DNA from: an uncultured Actinomycetes bacterium
Lineage (GTDB): Bacteria > Actinomycetota > Actinomycetes > Mycobacteriales > Mycobacteriaceae
DNA length: 41,347 nt
Direction: 5' to 3'
Assembly: GCA_903877095.1 (NCBI GenBank)
Contig: CAIRCP010000149.1
Span: 1-41,347, forward strand
The notes under the pieces are model-generated. The model was not told where the DNA came from. It ran no database searches and saw nothing but the letters and a program-made list of their open reading frames with translations. The position numbers and the translations under genes are program-made. This document shows positions 1 to 9,621 of the stretch, piece after piece (the first letter of the stretch is position 1; every line of letters begins with the position of its first letter).

Positions 1-198
1 CACCAGGGCGGTGACTGATCGCGCCCCGGTGGCACCCCACAGTCCGTCGCGGTCGATTTCGGCCACGATCTCGACGATGCGCCCGTCGAGGGCGTTGCGG
101 TGACCGGTCAACTCCGCGAGTTCCTCGAACAGCACCGCCAAACGCTCACCCGGATTCACTCCGGTGGCGGTGGCGGTCGCGGTCGCGGTCGCGGTCAT
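1..198 (-). CDS. DUF222/HNH-endonuclease-type protein, N-terminal fragment
   Basis: Sixty-six codons of a minus-strand gene that runs off the window start. After an alternating Thr-Ala stretch the protein reads NPGERLAVLFEELAEL, then VAEIDRDGLWG and GARSV. This matches the N-termini I know from mycobacterial DUF222 (13E12 repeat family) proteins, which usually carry a C-terminal HNH nuclease motif. That C-terminal part is outside the window, so nuclease identity is inferred. The start is the ATG at 198-196; no good Shine-Dalgarno is seen. These proteins are multi-copy in mycobacteria and often mark mobile or recombining regions, which fits the broken restriction locus beside it. Confidence 0.7.
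   Translation of the reverse strand, partial: MTATATATATATGVNPGERLAVLFEELAELTGHRNALDGRIVEIVAEIDRDGLWGATGARSVTALV
163..198. repeat. Hexanucleotide tandem repeat in the HNH-protein start
   Basis: Two GGTGGC units are followed by three GGTCGC units and a final GGTCAT. On the minus strand this encodes the start Met and an alternating Thr-Ala run. The tract is in frame (6-bp unit), so slippage would change length without a frameshift. Confidence 0.75.
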
Positions 199-246
199 GA
201 CGTCAGCATCGCACCGAGGTGTGACAAATTTGAACCGGCGACGGGT

Positions 247-252
247 TAATCT
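247..252 (+). promoter_or_regulatory. -10 box for the hsdR remnant
   Basis: TAATCT lies nine bases before the ATG at 262. It fits the mycobacterial TANNNT -10 consensus and would give a nearly leaderless transcript. No convincing -35 is seen. It may still drive transcription into the hsdS tail and the GIY-YIG gene downstream. Confidence 0.4.
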
Positions 253-261
253 TCGACCACC

Positions 262-339
262 ATGAGCACGGGGGATCAGGCCAGCGGACTTCCCGCGGAG
301 GCGCGCGCCCGCGCCCTGATCGACCAGCAACTATCCTAA
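262..339 (+). pseudogene. hsdR: Type I restriction subunit HsdR, 5' remnant
   Basis: A 25-codon reading frame (ATG 262, TAA 337-339) contains EARARALIDQQL. This resembles the opening of type I restriction HsdR proteins, where ARxxID-type sequence precedes an AGW motif. The homology stops abruptly after QQL, and the rest of the roughly 800-1000 residue protein is absent. The next bases belong to an hsdS tail in another frame, so this looks like the left edge of a deletion junction. The assignment rests on a short stretch and on context. Confidence 0.55.
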
Positions 340-341
340 GT

Positions 342-458
342 GAAGAGGCCTGTCGTTCGAGCAACCGAGAGGTCTTGCTCCGTCGTTCCCTCCTCTCCGC
401 CGCCTTTTCCGGCCGTCTCACCGCCACCTCCGACATCGAGGAGCTCGTATCACCATGA
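342..458 (+). pseudogene. hsdS: Type I specificity subunit HsdS, 3' remnant
   Basis: Reading back from the TGA at 456-458, the frame gives LLRRSLLSAAFSGRLT, then SDIEELVSP and stop. The pattern LRRSLLxAAFSGRL is typical of the C-terminal end of HsdS, after the last conserved helix. No target-recognition domain remains. The stop overlaps the ATG of the GIY-YIG gene (ATGA at 455-458), so that gene was translationally coupled to hsdS before the deletion. The left end is a junction with the hsdR fragment at about 331-345; its exact position is inferred. Confidence 0.6.
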
Positions 459-1351
459 GCGGCAAGCAGATCAAGCTCTTCCTCGCTGACGGCACGCCCG
501 GCGGGCTGACCACCGCGGAGATCACCAACTGGACCGGGCATGTGCTGCGGGCCAGCCGTTCAGACCTGGCCGATCTGCTCAAGCGCGACGAAGCCCAGCG
601 CACCGGCGCCTACCTGCTACTCGGTGAGGATGAGTCGGCCATCGAGAACACCCGCTGCTACATCGGCGAGGCGGACGTGGTAGCCGATCGGCTGCGTTAT
701 CACCAGCGCGACAAGGACTTCTGGGACCGCGTGGTCGTCATCACCTCCAAGGACGCCAACCTCACCAAGGCGCACGGCCGGTATCTGGAGTCGCGGCTGA
801 TTTCGCTGGCCTCGCTCGCGGGCCGGGTGAGCCTGGAGAACAGCACCGCCCCGCCGGTGCCCGCACTCCCCGAGGCCGACGCCTCGGACATGGACTACTT
901 CGTCTCCCAGCTGCAGATCGTGCTGCCTGTGTTGGGCGTCAACGCCATTCGGGTTCCCACCGCCCCGGTGCGGCCGGTGGCGGGCGAGCCCAACGACTCA
1001 CCGGTGTTTCATCTGCGCCACGCCAAGCTCGGGGTCGACGCTCATGCTCAGCAGATCGACGGGGAGTTCACCATGCTCGCCGGGTCGGTCGTGGTGCCAT
1101 CCTGGCACGGGGTCGGCAAAGCCGAGAGCACCATCAAGGCCTACGGGTCCTATCGCAACCAGCATCGCCAACTGGTCGACAACGGCGCCATCGCGGTCGC
1201 CGACGGGCTTGGCCGGTTGACCCGCAACGTCGTCTTCCCCTCGCCGTCGACCGCCGGGGCCATCGCCCTCGGGCGGTCCTGCAACGGCCGGCGGGAGTGG
1301 GTGTCGGAGCGCGGCACCTTCGCGGACTGGGAGAGCCGCGGATTGGATTGA
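455..1351 (+). CDS. GIY-YIG nuclease family protein with DUF4357 domain
   Basis: A 298-residue intact protein. Residues 50-57 (TGAYLLLG) and 68-74 (CYIGEAD) form a variant GIY-YIG core. R79 and E112 (YLESRL) fit the conserved arginine and metal-binding glutamate of the fold. The C-terminal part (about 215-290) has the DUF4357 pattern, with FPSPSTAGAIALGRSCNGRREW-type sequence shortly before the end. Proteins of this architecture are often encoded beside type I restriction-modification genes, and here the ATG overlaps the stop of an hsdS tail. It therefore probably survives from that locus. The true role, nuclease or otherwise, is not established by the sequence. Expression would depend on read-through from the promoter at 247. 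Confidence 0.75.
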   Translation: MSGKQIKLFLADGTPGGLTTAEITNWTGHVLRASRSDLADLLKRDEAQRTGAYLLLGEDESAIENTRCYIGEADVVADRLRYHQRDKDFWDRVVVITSKDANLTKAHGRYLESRLISLASLAGRVSLENSTAPPVPALPEADASDMDYFVSQLQIVLPVLGVNAIRVPTAPVRPVAGEPNDSPVFHLRHAKLGVDAHAQQIDGEFTMLAGSVVVPSWHGVGKAESTIKAYGSYRNQHRQLVDNGAIAVADGLGRLTRNVVFPSPSTAGAIALGRSCNGRREWVSERGTFADWESRGLD

Positions 1352-1400
1352 GCAGGAGGCTATTTCAGGTCGGCGGCGAGACCGCCGTCGCTAGGTGCGG

Positions 1401-1821
1401 TCACCGCGGTCGCCGCACCGGGACCACGCGGACGAGGTCGTCCAATCCGTCGAAATCGCTCGGGTTGGTGGTGTACAGCGGCAGGCCCGCGGCTGCAGCT
1501 GTCGATGCGATCATCAGGTCGGCGATGCGTCGTCTCGGTGTACGACCGAAAGCCAGTACCGCAGCGCTGATGCGCCCGAAAACTCGTGCCGACTCTGTCT
1601 CGAACGGGATGGGATCGAATTCATTTTCGGCCCGCTGAAGCACATCGGCGCGGCGCGCCCGCTCCGCGATGGCGTCCGGCCGGGCGGCGTCAACCAGATG
1701 GACCCCGGCCGAGAGCTCGGCCAGAGTCACGGCGCTGATGGCCATCTCGTCGGGAAGTTCAACAGGGTCGATGCCGTGGCGCAGGATCACGATGTTGGTG
1801 TCGAGCAGCCCACGGGTGAGG

Positions 1822-1832
<11 letters not shown>
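1401..1832 (-). CDS. vapC: PIN-domain ribonuclease toxin, VapC family
   Basis: A 143-residue single-domain PIN protein. Acidic residues typical of the metal centre are visible: D11 in LLDTNIVI, E39 in TLAELSAG and D105 in RIADLMIAS. VapC toxins are Mg-dependent ribonucleases, usually cutting tRNA or rRNA, neutralised by the partner antitoxin. The start ATG (1832-1830) lies inside the antitoxin 3' end with an 11-bp overlap, so the two are translationally coupled. All expected residues are present, so the toxin looks intact. It sits among restriction-modification remnants, which suggests it came with, or inserted into, that island. Confidence 0.87.
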
Positions 1833-3348
<1,516 letters not shown>

Positions 3349-3383
3349 ACGAGCGAGCAGCCGAACACGAACCCATCGCGCGG

Positions 3384-5336
3384 GTGCTGCCGATGCTGTC
3401 GGTGCCGCACCTGGACCGCGAGTTCGACTATCTGGTGAGCGAGGAGCAGTCCGACGACGCCCGGCCGGGCGTGCGGGTACGCGTGCGGTTCCACGGCCGG
3501 CTGGTGGATGCCTTTGTGCTGGAACGGCTTTCCAGCACCGACCACGTCGGTCAGCTGGGCTGGCTGGACCGGGTGATCTCGGCCGAGCCGGTCCTCACCG
3601 CTGAGGTGCGCCGGCTGGTCGACGCCGTCGCCGCCCGCTACGCCGGCACCCGCCCCGACGTGCTGCGGCTGGCGATCCCGCCGCGCCACGCCGGCGCCGA
3701 GAAGGCGCAGCGGCCCGCGCCGCTGCTGCCGGTGATCGACGCGATCGACCCGGCCCGGTGGACCCGCTACACCGGGGGAGCGGCGTTCCTCGACGCCCTG
3801 CGCGACGGCCGGGCCGCGCGCGCGGTCTGGCAGGCGCTTCCCGGTGAGAACTGGTGTGAGCGGCTGGCCGAGGCCGCGGCCGTGGCGATCGCAGCCGGCC
3901 ACGGTGTGCTGGCCGTGGTGCCCGATCAGCGCGACGTCGACGCACTCTGGAAGGCCGCGACCGTCCGCATCGACGAGGCGGCGGTGGCCGCCCTGTCCGC
4001 GGGACTGGGGCCGTCAGCACGCTACCGGCGCTGGCTCTCGGTGCTGCGCGGCGAGGCCCGGCTGGTCATCGGGACCCGCAGCGCGGTGTTCGCACCGGTG
4101 GATCGGCTGGGGCTGGTGATGGTGTGGGACGACGGCGACGACAGCCTCGCCGAACCCCGCGCGCCCTACCCGCATGCCCGGGAGGTCGCGATGCTGCGCG
4201 CCCACCAATTGCGTTGCGCGGCAATCATCGGCGGCTACGCCCGCACCGCCGAGGCGCACGCGCTGGTGGCCGGCGGCTGGGCGCACAACCTGGTGGCCGC
4301 CCGGCCGGTGGCGCGGGCCGCCGCCCCGCGGGTGGTCGCCCTCGACGATGACGGCTACGCCGAGGAACGCGACCCGGCCGCCCGCAGTGCCCGGCTGCCG
4401 TCGATGGCGCTGCGGGCGGCGCGGGCCGCCCTGGAGCGCGGCGCGCCGGTGCTGGTTCAGGTGCCGCGCCGCGGCTACGTGCCGACGGTCGCGTGCGAGC
4501 GGTGCCGGACGGTCGCACGGTGCCGGCACTGCATGGGGCCGCTGTCGCTGTCCGACCGCGACGCCGAGGGGGTGGTGTGCCGGTGGTGCGGCCGTATCGA
4601 CACCGCGCTGCGGTGCCGGCGCTGCGGCGCCGAGGCCATCCGCGCGGTGGTCGTGGGCGCCCGGCGCACCGCCGAGGAACTGGGCCGGGCCTTCGCCGGG
4701 ACGCCGGTGATCACCTCCGCCGGCGATGCCGTGCACACCGAGATCGGCGCGGGACCGGCCCTGGTGGTCGCCACCCCGGGCGCCGAACCGCGGGCCCCGC
4801 GGGGCTACGGTGCGGCGCTGCTGCTGGATACCTGGTCGCTGCTGGGCCGCCCCGATCTGCGGGCCGCCGAGGACACCCTGCGCCGTTGGATGGCAGCGGC
4901 CGCCCAGGTGCATTCCGGCGCCGACGGCGGCGTGGTCGTCGTGGTGGCCGATTCCGCCATCCCGACGGTCCAGGCGCTGATCCGCTGGGATCCGACTGCC
5001 CACGCCGAATCCGAATTGGCCGGCCGCACCGCGGTGGGCCTGCCGCCCGCGGTGCACATGGCGGCCGTCGATGGCACGTCCGAGGCCGTCGCCGCGCTGA
5101 TTGACACCGCACATCTGCCGCCCGACGCCGAAGTCCTCGGGCCGGTGGATCTTCCGGCTGGTGTCCGACGGCCGCCGGGCGCCGGTGAGCAGCCGACCAT
5201 CCGGATGCTGATCCGGGTCCGTCGCGATGACGGCCTGGCCTTGGCGGCCGCACTGCGGGCGGCCACCGCGGTGCGCAGTGCCCGCCACGACAACGAGGCG
5301 GTACGGGTCCAGATCGACCCGCTGCATATTGGCTGA
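3384..5336 (+). CDS. priA: PriA-like primosomal protein N', helicase-inactive actinobacterial form
   Basis: A 650-residue homologue of the replication-restart protein PriA. The N-terminal DNA-binding domain (VLPMLSVPHLDREFDYLV) and the cysteine-rich zinc module (about residues 371-415: CERCRTVARCRHC, then CRWCG and CRRCG) are well kept. The Walker A region is degenerate: the place of GxTGSGKT reads ALPGENWCERLAE. The DEEH box has become WDDGDDS. It is therefore unlikely to hydrolyse ATP, as known for actinobacterial PriA. The listed start is the first standard codon, GTG 3384. Conserved N-terminal sequence (AAEHEPIAR) continues upstream in frame to a CTG at 3345 that overlaps the HAD stop, so the real start may be that non-standard codon. 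Confidence 0.9.
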   Translation: MLPMLSVPHLDREFDYLVSEEQSDDARPGVRVRVRFHGRLVDAFVLERLSSTDHVGQLGWLDRVISAEPVLTAEVRRLVDAVAARYAGTRPDVLRLAIPPRHAGAEKAQRPAPLLPVIDAIDPARWTRYTGGAAFLDALRDGRAARAVWQALPGENWCERLAEAAAVAIAAGHGVLAVVPDQRDVDALWKAATVRIDEAAVAALSAGLGPSARYRRWLSVLRGEARLVIGTRSAVFAPVDRLGLVMVWDDGDDSLAEPRAPYPHAREVAMLRAHQLRCAAIIGGYARTAEAHALVAGGWAHNLVAARPVARAAAPRVVALDDDGYAEERDPAARSARLPSMALRAARAALERGAPVLVQVPRRGYVPTVACERCRTVARCRHCMGPLSLSDRDAEGVVCRWCGRIDTALRCRRCGAEAIRAVVVGARRTAEELGRAFAGTPVITSAGDAVHTEIGAGPALVVATPGAEPRAPRGYGAALLLDTWSLLGRPDLRAAEDTLRRWMAAAAQVHSGADGGVVVVVADSAIPTVQALIRWDPTAHAESELAGRTAVGLPPAVHMAAVDGTSEAVAALIDTAHLPPDAEVLGPVDLPAGVRRPPGAGEQPTIRMLIRVRRDDGLALAAALRAATAVRSARHDNEAVRVQIDPLHIG

Positions 5337-5386
5337 AGAGGCTTAGGGGGTGAATTACTGGGGCCGACCCGGCGGATCGGCGCGGA

Positions 5387-6166
5387 TCAGCCGATGCGGT
5401 CCATGGTGACCAGGGCATGTTCGAACGTGTCGTTGCTCACCGAGATGCTGCCCCGGAACGGCTGGCTGACTTCGAGCAGCAGGAAAAACACCACGCCCAG
5501 CATCGCCGCCATCAGCGCGACGGAGATGGCATGCATCTGACGGTTTTCGGTGTAACTGACCGCAAGATAGACGACGATGAGCATCCCGCCGGCGACGAGC
5601 AGGAACCAGTAGATCGGCGGCAGCGCGGCCGTGCTGCTGCTGATCCGGGCCTCCCGCAGGTGCACCACATCGTTGAGCTGGCTGTAGGCCACTGAGTATT
5701 GGTCGGCCCAATTGGTTGCCGGCTCCATCGGCCCGAACACCGAGAACATGTTGTTAAGCGCGCTTTCGGTCTTCTCGCTGCCCTCGCTGTCGGCCAGTGC
5801 GGGCCATTCGTCGTTGAGGACCGACGTGGCGTAGGCCCTGATCGCGTTCTGTGCCTGATCACGCTGTGGCTGCGGGAATTCGTGGGCATTGTGATACATC
5901 GTGGTCAGGTTTGCGGCTTCCTGCGCGACGGCCCCGGACGCTGCGTCGAAGGACGAGAACACCCCGAAGACCAGCAGGCCGGCGATGATCGAGTACAACG
6001 TCGCGGCCGCGCCGAAGCCCAGACCGATCACCGAGTTGTGCTCATCGCTTTGCCGACGGCCGACGAACGGCCGCACCGCCGCAACCGTCAGGGCCCCGAG
6101 GATGGCGGCGCCGCCGATCACCCCGATTCCCACTAGCCACATGGGTAGATCAAGAATGGCGTTCAC
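5387..6166 (-). CDS. DUF4239 (bestrophin-like) membrane protein
   Basis: A 259-residue integral membrane protein. Two hydrophobic segments lie near the N-terminus (about 9-30 and 46-70, the latter with VIGLGFGAAATLYSIIAGLL). A soluble helical middle follows, then two segments near the C-terminus (about 183-205 and 213-235). This layout and the early (H/N)N..G-type motif match DUF4239, a family compared to bestrophin channels but without assigned function. The start is a GTG at 6166-6164 with GAAAGGGAA just upstream as ribosome binding site. It is transcribed toward priA and seems to be a single gene. Confidence 0.75.
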   Translation of the reverse strand: MNAILDLPMWLVGIGVIGGAAILGALTVAAVRPFVGRRQSDEHNSVIGLGFGAAATLYSIIAGLLVFGVFSSFDAASGAVAQEAANLTTMYHNAHEFPQPQRDQAQNAIRAYATSVLNDEWPALADSEGSEKTESALNNMFSVFGPMEPATNWADQYSVAYSQLNDVVHLREARISSSTAALPPIYWFLLVAGGMLIVVYLAVSYTENRQMHAISVALMAAMLGVVFFLLLEVSQPFRGSISVSNDTFEHALVTMDRIG

Positions 6167-6250
6167 GGGCGTTTCCCTTTCGTCGGCTGCGGGGACAAAT
6201 CTAATGTCACGGTCGGTCGTATCGCGGGTTTCGGAAAATTCGGCTCGGGC

Positions 6251-6306
6251 CGGAGCTTGGCTATCTCACGGAGCCTTGGCTATCTCACGGAGCTTTGGCT
6301 ATTTCA
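6251..6306. repeat. Three tandem copies of a ~19-bp unit
   Basis: The units are 6251-6268, 6269-6287 and 6288-6306, each close to CGGAGCTTTGGCTATTTCA. The first is one base shorter and the others differ at one or two bases. The last unit overlaps the stop codon of the decarboxylase gene, so the array probably arose by duplication of that gene's 3' end. Confidence 0.85.
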
Positions 6307-7702
6307 CCGCGTCGAGTACCACCCGAACCATGTCCAGCGTCGTCGACGGGTGCAGCAGCGCGAACCGGCCGATCACTTCGCCTTCCCACACCGTGGGGGT
6401 GGCGAAGGCCACCTGTTCGGCCAGCAGCTGGTTCTGCAGCCGCAGGTAGTCGTCCTTGCCCCAGCCCGGTCGGCGCCACAGCACGATCGACAGCCCCGGT
6501 TCGCGCACCAGCTCCACATGCGGTGACTCGTCGACGAGTTCGGCCACCTGCTGGGTCAGGTCCAGCACATGCTGCACCGCGATCCGGTAGGCGTCGGTGC
6601 CGTGCACGGCCAGCGAGAACCACAGCGGCAGCCCGCGGGCCCGCCGGCTCAGATGGTGCGCCAGATCGGTCGGGTTCCAGTACTCCGGATGGTCGGACTG
6701 GTGCAACGGGTCGAGGTACGACGCATGCTGGGTGTGCACCGAGGCCGCCTGGTCGGGGTCGCGGTAGAGCACCGCCGCGCAGTCGAACGGGGCGAACCAC
6801 CACTTGTGCGGGTCGGTGATGAACGAGTCGGCGTGCTCCAGGCCGTTGAAACGCCATTTCTGGTCACTCAGCAGCGCGGCGCCGCCGTACGCGCCGTCGA
6901 CGTGCATCCAGAGATTGCGTTCCCGGCATACCGCACTGATGCCGTCGAGATCGTCGACGATCCCGGCGTTCGTCGTCCCCGAGGTCGCCACCACCGCCAC
7001 CACCGGGGGACCGTCATAGCCGTCCAGGGCGGCGGCGAGCGCCGCCCCGGTGAACCGGTGATCGTCGGTCTTCACCACGAAGGGTTCCACGTCGAGGATC
7101 CGGCAGGCGTTGGCCACCGACGAGTGCGCCTCGTCGCTGCAGGCGATCCGCACCTCCCGCACCCCGAAGCGCTGCCGGCCGATCTCGCGGGCGACCGCCA
7201 GCGCCGACAGGTTCGCCGCCGTACCGCCGGAGACGAACGTCCCGCCGGCCTCGGCCGGCATCCCGGCCAGGTCGGCGATCCAGCGCAGCACCTGGTTCTC
7301 GGCGACCAGCGCGCCAGAGGCCTCCAACCACGAACAGCCCTGCAGGGAGGCGATCGAGACCACCGTGTCGAACAGCAGCGCCGCCTTGGTCGGTGCGGCC
7401 GGGATGAAGCCGAAGAACCGCGGGCTGTCCGTCGAGAGCACATTCGACGCGATCTGGTCGACGTAGGCGTCGAGCACCTCGCGCGGATCGCGGCCGTACA
7501 CGTCGGGGACGAATCCGTCGAGCGCCGCCATGATCGGCTCCGGCGGGTCGGGGTGGTCCAGCTGGGTGTCGGTGAAGGTCAGCCGGGTCCGCACGTACTC
7601 GAACACCAGACCGGCCAGGTGCGGGTCGTGGCGGTGCATCCGATCCGGCGGCCGCGTCTCGCGCACGAGGTGGTGGGTGAGATACGGATCATCGGTAAAC
7701 AT
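6299..7702 (-). CDS. PLP-dependent group II amino-acid decarboxylase
   Basis: A 467-residue fold-type I PLP enzyme. The PLP lysine is K300 in the DPHKWW motif. The pyridine-nitrogen aspartate is D269 in MHVDGAYGG, H193 (SDEAHSSV) would stack on the cofactor, and the phosphate-binding loop is VSGGTAANLSAL. This is the aromatic amino acid/glutamate/diaminobutyrate decarboxylase family. The substrate cannot be decided, and annotations as 'aspartate aminotransferase family' are common. I chose ATG 7702-7700 because GGGGAGAA sits just upstream; an in-frame start further out adds non-conserved sequence. Its last codons overlap the 19-bp tandem repeat. Confidence 0.88.
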   Translation of the reverse strand: MFTDDPYLTHHLVRETRPPDRMHRHDPHLAGLVFEYVRTRLTFTDTQLDHPDPPEPIMAALDGFVPDVYGRDPREVLDAYVDQIASNVLSTDSPRFFGFIPAAPTKAALLFDTVVSIASLQGCSWLEASGALVAENQVLRWIADLAGMPAEAGGTFVSGGTAANLSALAVAREIGRQRFGVREVRIACSDEAHSSVANACRILDVEPFVVKTDDHRFTGAALAAALDGYDGPPVVAVVATSGTTNAGIVDDLDGISAVCRERNLWMHVDGAYGGAALLSDQKWRFNGLEHADSFITDPHKWWFAPFDCAAVLYRDPDQAASVHTQHASYLDPLHQSDHPEYWNPTDLAHHLSRRARGLPLWFSLAVHGTDAYRIAVQHVLDLTQQVAELVDESPHVELVREPGLSIVLWRRPGWGKDDYLRLQNQLLAEQVAFATPTVWEGEVIGRFALLHPSTTLDMVRVVLDAVK

Positions 7703-7739
7703 GGGTTCTCCCCTTGGGTGGGCGCTGCAGATGCCACCG

Positions 7740-7745
7740 TAGAGT
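7740..7745 (+). promoter_or_regulatory. Candidate -10 box for the DUF2207-lemA operon
   Basis: TAGAGT in the region between divergent genes. It would give a leader of about 50 nt before ATG 7801, with GAAAGGGGC as ribosome binding site at 7785-7793. No clear -35 is seen. Confidence 0.35.
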
Positions 7746-7800
7746 GCGGAACACGGCGGTGGGAACCGGGGCGGACCGCAGCGACGAAAGGGGCTGGCCG

Positions 7801-9621
7801 ATGCGCTCATTGGGGCGACGGCTCGGCTGGCTCATCCCGCTACTGCTCGTCGTCGTCGGGCTGTTGTGGCCGCTGGTGATCACCGGTGTTTCCGCGCAAG
7901 GCGCCGCGGTGGCCGACCCGGTCGAATTCTCCTCCTACCGCGCCGATTTCAGCGTCGACGACGCCGGGCTGATGCAGGGCACCGAGACCATCACCGCGGA
8001 GTTCCCCAGCGGCCGGCACGGCATCTTCCGGTACTTCGACATCGCCAACGCCAACGACGCCCATGTCCGGCAGGTCCCCGAGATCGACGAGATCACGATG
8101 GACGGCCGGCCGGTGCCCTACGAGATGCTGTGGAAGAACGGCGAGCGGTTGCTGGTCGCCAAAATCGGCGACCCCGGCAGCTTCGTGGGGTTCGGCACCC
8201 ATGTGTACCGGATCAGCTACCGCATACCCGGCGTGCTGGATCCCGGCACCACCGGTCAGAACAAGCAGTTCGCGTCGACGGTGGGAGCGCCGGGCGGGAG
8301 GTCGGTGTTCTTCTGGAACGTCATCGCACCCGGCTGGTCCAACGTCATTCGGGATGCCGAGATCACCGTCCGGTTACCCGCAGCGGTGCCCGGCGCGCAG
8401 TGCTCGGTGGGAACCGGCGTGGGCAGCCCGTGTCCGGGTCTTGCCGTCAACGGCGACACCGTCACCGTCCGGGCGGCAAACCTCGATCCCCGCACCCCGG
8501 TGACCGTGCGCGCCGGCGTCGACGTGCCCACCCCGCCCCGGGCCGGCCTGCCGTGGTCCGTCCGGTGGGATCCCGTGCTGGGCCGATCCCTGCCCAAGGC
8601 GCTGTGGCTGTTGGGTCTCACGGCGGCGAGCGGACTCGGGGCGTTCCTGTTGTGGCGCACCACCGTGGAACCGGCGCCCGGTTTCCCACTGCAGTACGCG
8701 CCGCCGCCCGGTCTCGGGCCGGTGCAGTGCGAGTACATCCGCACCGAGAAGGTGCCCGACCACGGCGTCACCGCCACCCTGTTCTACCTGGCCGACCGCG
8801 GTCTGCTGACCCTCAACGAGACCGGCCCGAAGAAGTGGATTGTTCGCAGTACGGGAGATCCCAGCCGGTGGGCTGACATTGATCCGGTCAGCGTGGCGGT
8901 TGCGTCCGCCCTCGGCCTGACCTCAGCGAACCGGACCTTCGACGCCAACGGCACGGTGACCGCGGGCACCAAACTCACCATCGCCAAGACCGACCTGGCC
9001 ACCGCCGTCCGGACCTGGGCGGTCGACGGCGGACTGGTGGTCAAGCGGCGGGCTGAACTGTGGCTGCGGGTGGCCAACGTGCTGTCTCTGGTGCTGGCGA
9101 TCTGTGGCTTCCTGCGCTGGTTCGGCTTCCCGATGACGTTGTGGGGCTTGCCTTTCGCGGTGTTCTTCCTGCTGTCGTCGCCGGCCTGGCGCCCGGGGGT
9201 GGGGATGCGCCGCAGCGCGACCGGCCGTCAGCTGTGGTCACAGGCCGGGGGCTTCCACCGGATGCTGGCCACCGATTCGGCCGAGTCGCGGTTCGACTTC
9301 GCCGCCCGCAAGGATCTCTACACCGCCTACATCCCGTTCGCGGTGGCCGGCGGGGCGGCGGCGATGTGGGCGGCCAAATACCAGGCCGCCACCGGCCACC
9401 CGCCGCCCGATCCGGGCTGGTACCACTCCAGTTCGCACAGCCACTTCAGCAGTTCCTTCGGGTCGGGGGGTGCTAGTTTCGACAGCTTCGAGTCGGCGTT
9501 GTCGTCGTCGATCGGCGCCTACACCGCATCGCAGTCCTCGTCGTCGAGCAGCAGCAGCGGCGGCGGTGGCGGTGGGGGCGGCGGGGGCGGCGGCGGAGGA
9601 GGAGGAGGAGGCTCGTGGTGA
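7801..9621 (+). CDS. DUF2207 membrane protein with Ser/Gly-rich tail
   Basis: About 606 residues from ATG 7801. An N-terminal signal or anchor (LIPLLLVVVGLLWPLVITGV) is followed by an extracellular DUF2207 domain, with VDDAGLMQGTETITAEFPSG near its start. Further hydrophobic segments follow (WLLGLTAASGLGAFLLW, a pair around LSLVLAICGFL and WGLPFAVFFLL, and one near FAVAGGAAAMW). The C-terminus is a run of serines and then about 18 glycines ending in SW. DUF2207 proteins usually sit beside lemA, as here, and some end in such glycine-rich tails. Function is unknown; a cell-envelope role is likely. The tail is encoded by simple triplet repeats. Confidence 0.85.
   Translation: MRSLGRRLGWLIPLLLVVVGLLWPLVITGVSAQGAAVADPVEFSSYRADFSVDDAGLMQGTETITAEFPSGRHGIFRYFDIANANDAHVRQVPEIDEITMDGRPVPYEMLWKNGERLLVAKIGDPGSFVGFGTHVYRISYRIPGVLDPGTTGQNKQFASTVGAPGGRSVFFWNVIAPGWSNVIRDAEITVRLPAAVPGAQCSVGTGVGSPCPGLAVNGDTVTVRAANLDPRTPVTVRAGVDVPTPPRAGLPWSVRWDPVLGRSLPKALWLLGLTAASGLGAFLLWRTTVEPAPGFPLQYAPPPGLGPVQCEYIRTEKVPDHGVTATLFYLADRGLLTLNETGPKKWIVRSTGDPSRWADIDPVSVAVASALGLTSANRTFDANGTVTAGTKLTIAKTDLATAVRTWAVDGGLVVKRRAELWLRVANVLSLVLAICGFLRWFGFPMTLWGLPFAVFFLLSSPAWRPGVGMRRSATGRQLWSQAGGFHRMLATDSAESRFDFAARKDLYTAYIPFAVAGGAAAMWAAKYQAATGHPPPDPGWYHSSSHSHFSSSFGSGGASFDSFESALSSSIGAYTASQSSSSSSSSGGGGGGGGGGGGGGGGGGSW
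9530..9614 (+). repeat. Simple TCG/AGC/GGC/GGA triplet tract
   Basis: Codes for the Ser run and Gly run at the C-terminus of the DUF2207 protein. Units are triplets, so length changes would stay in frame and leave the downstream lemA overlap intact. Confidence 0.7.
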
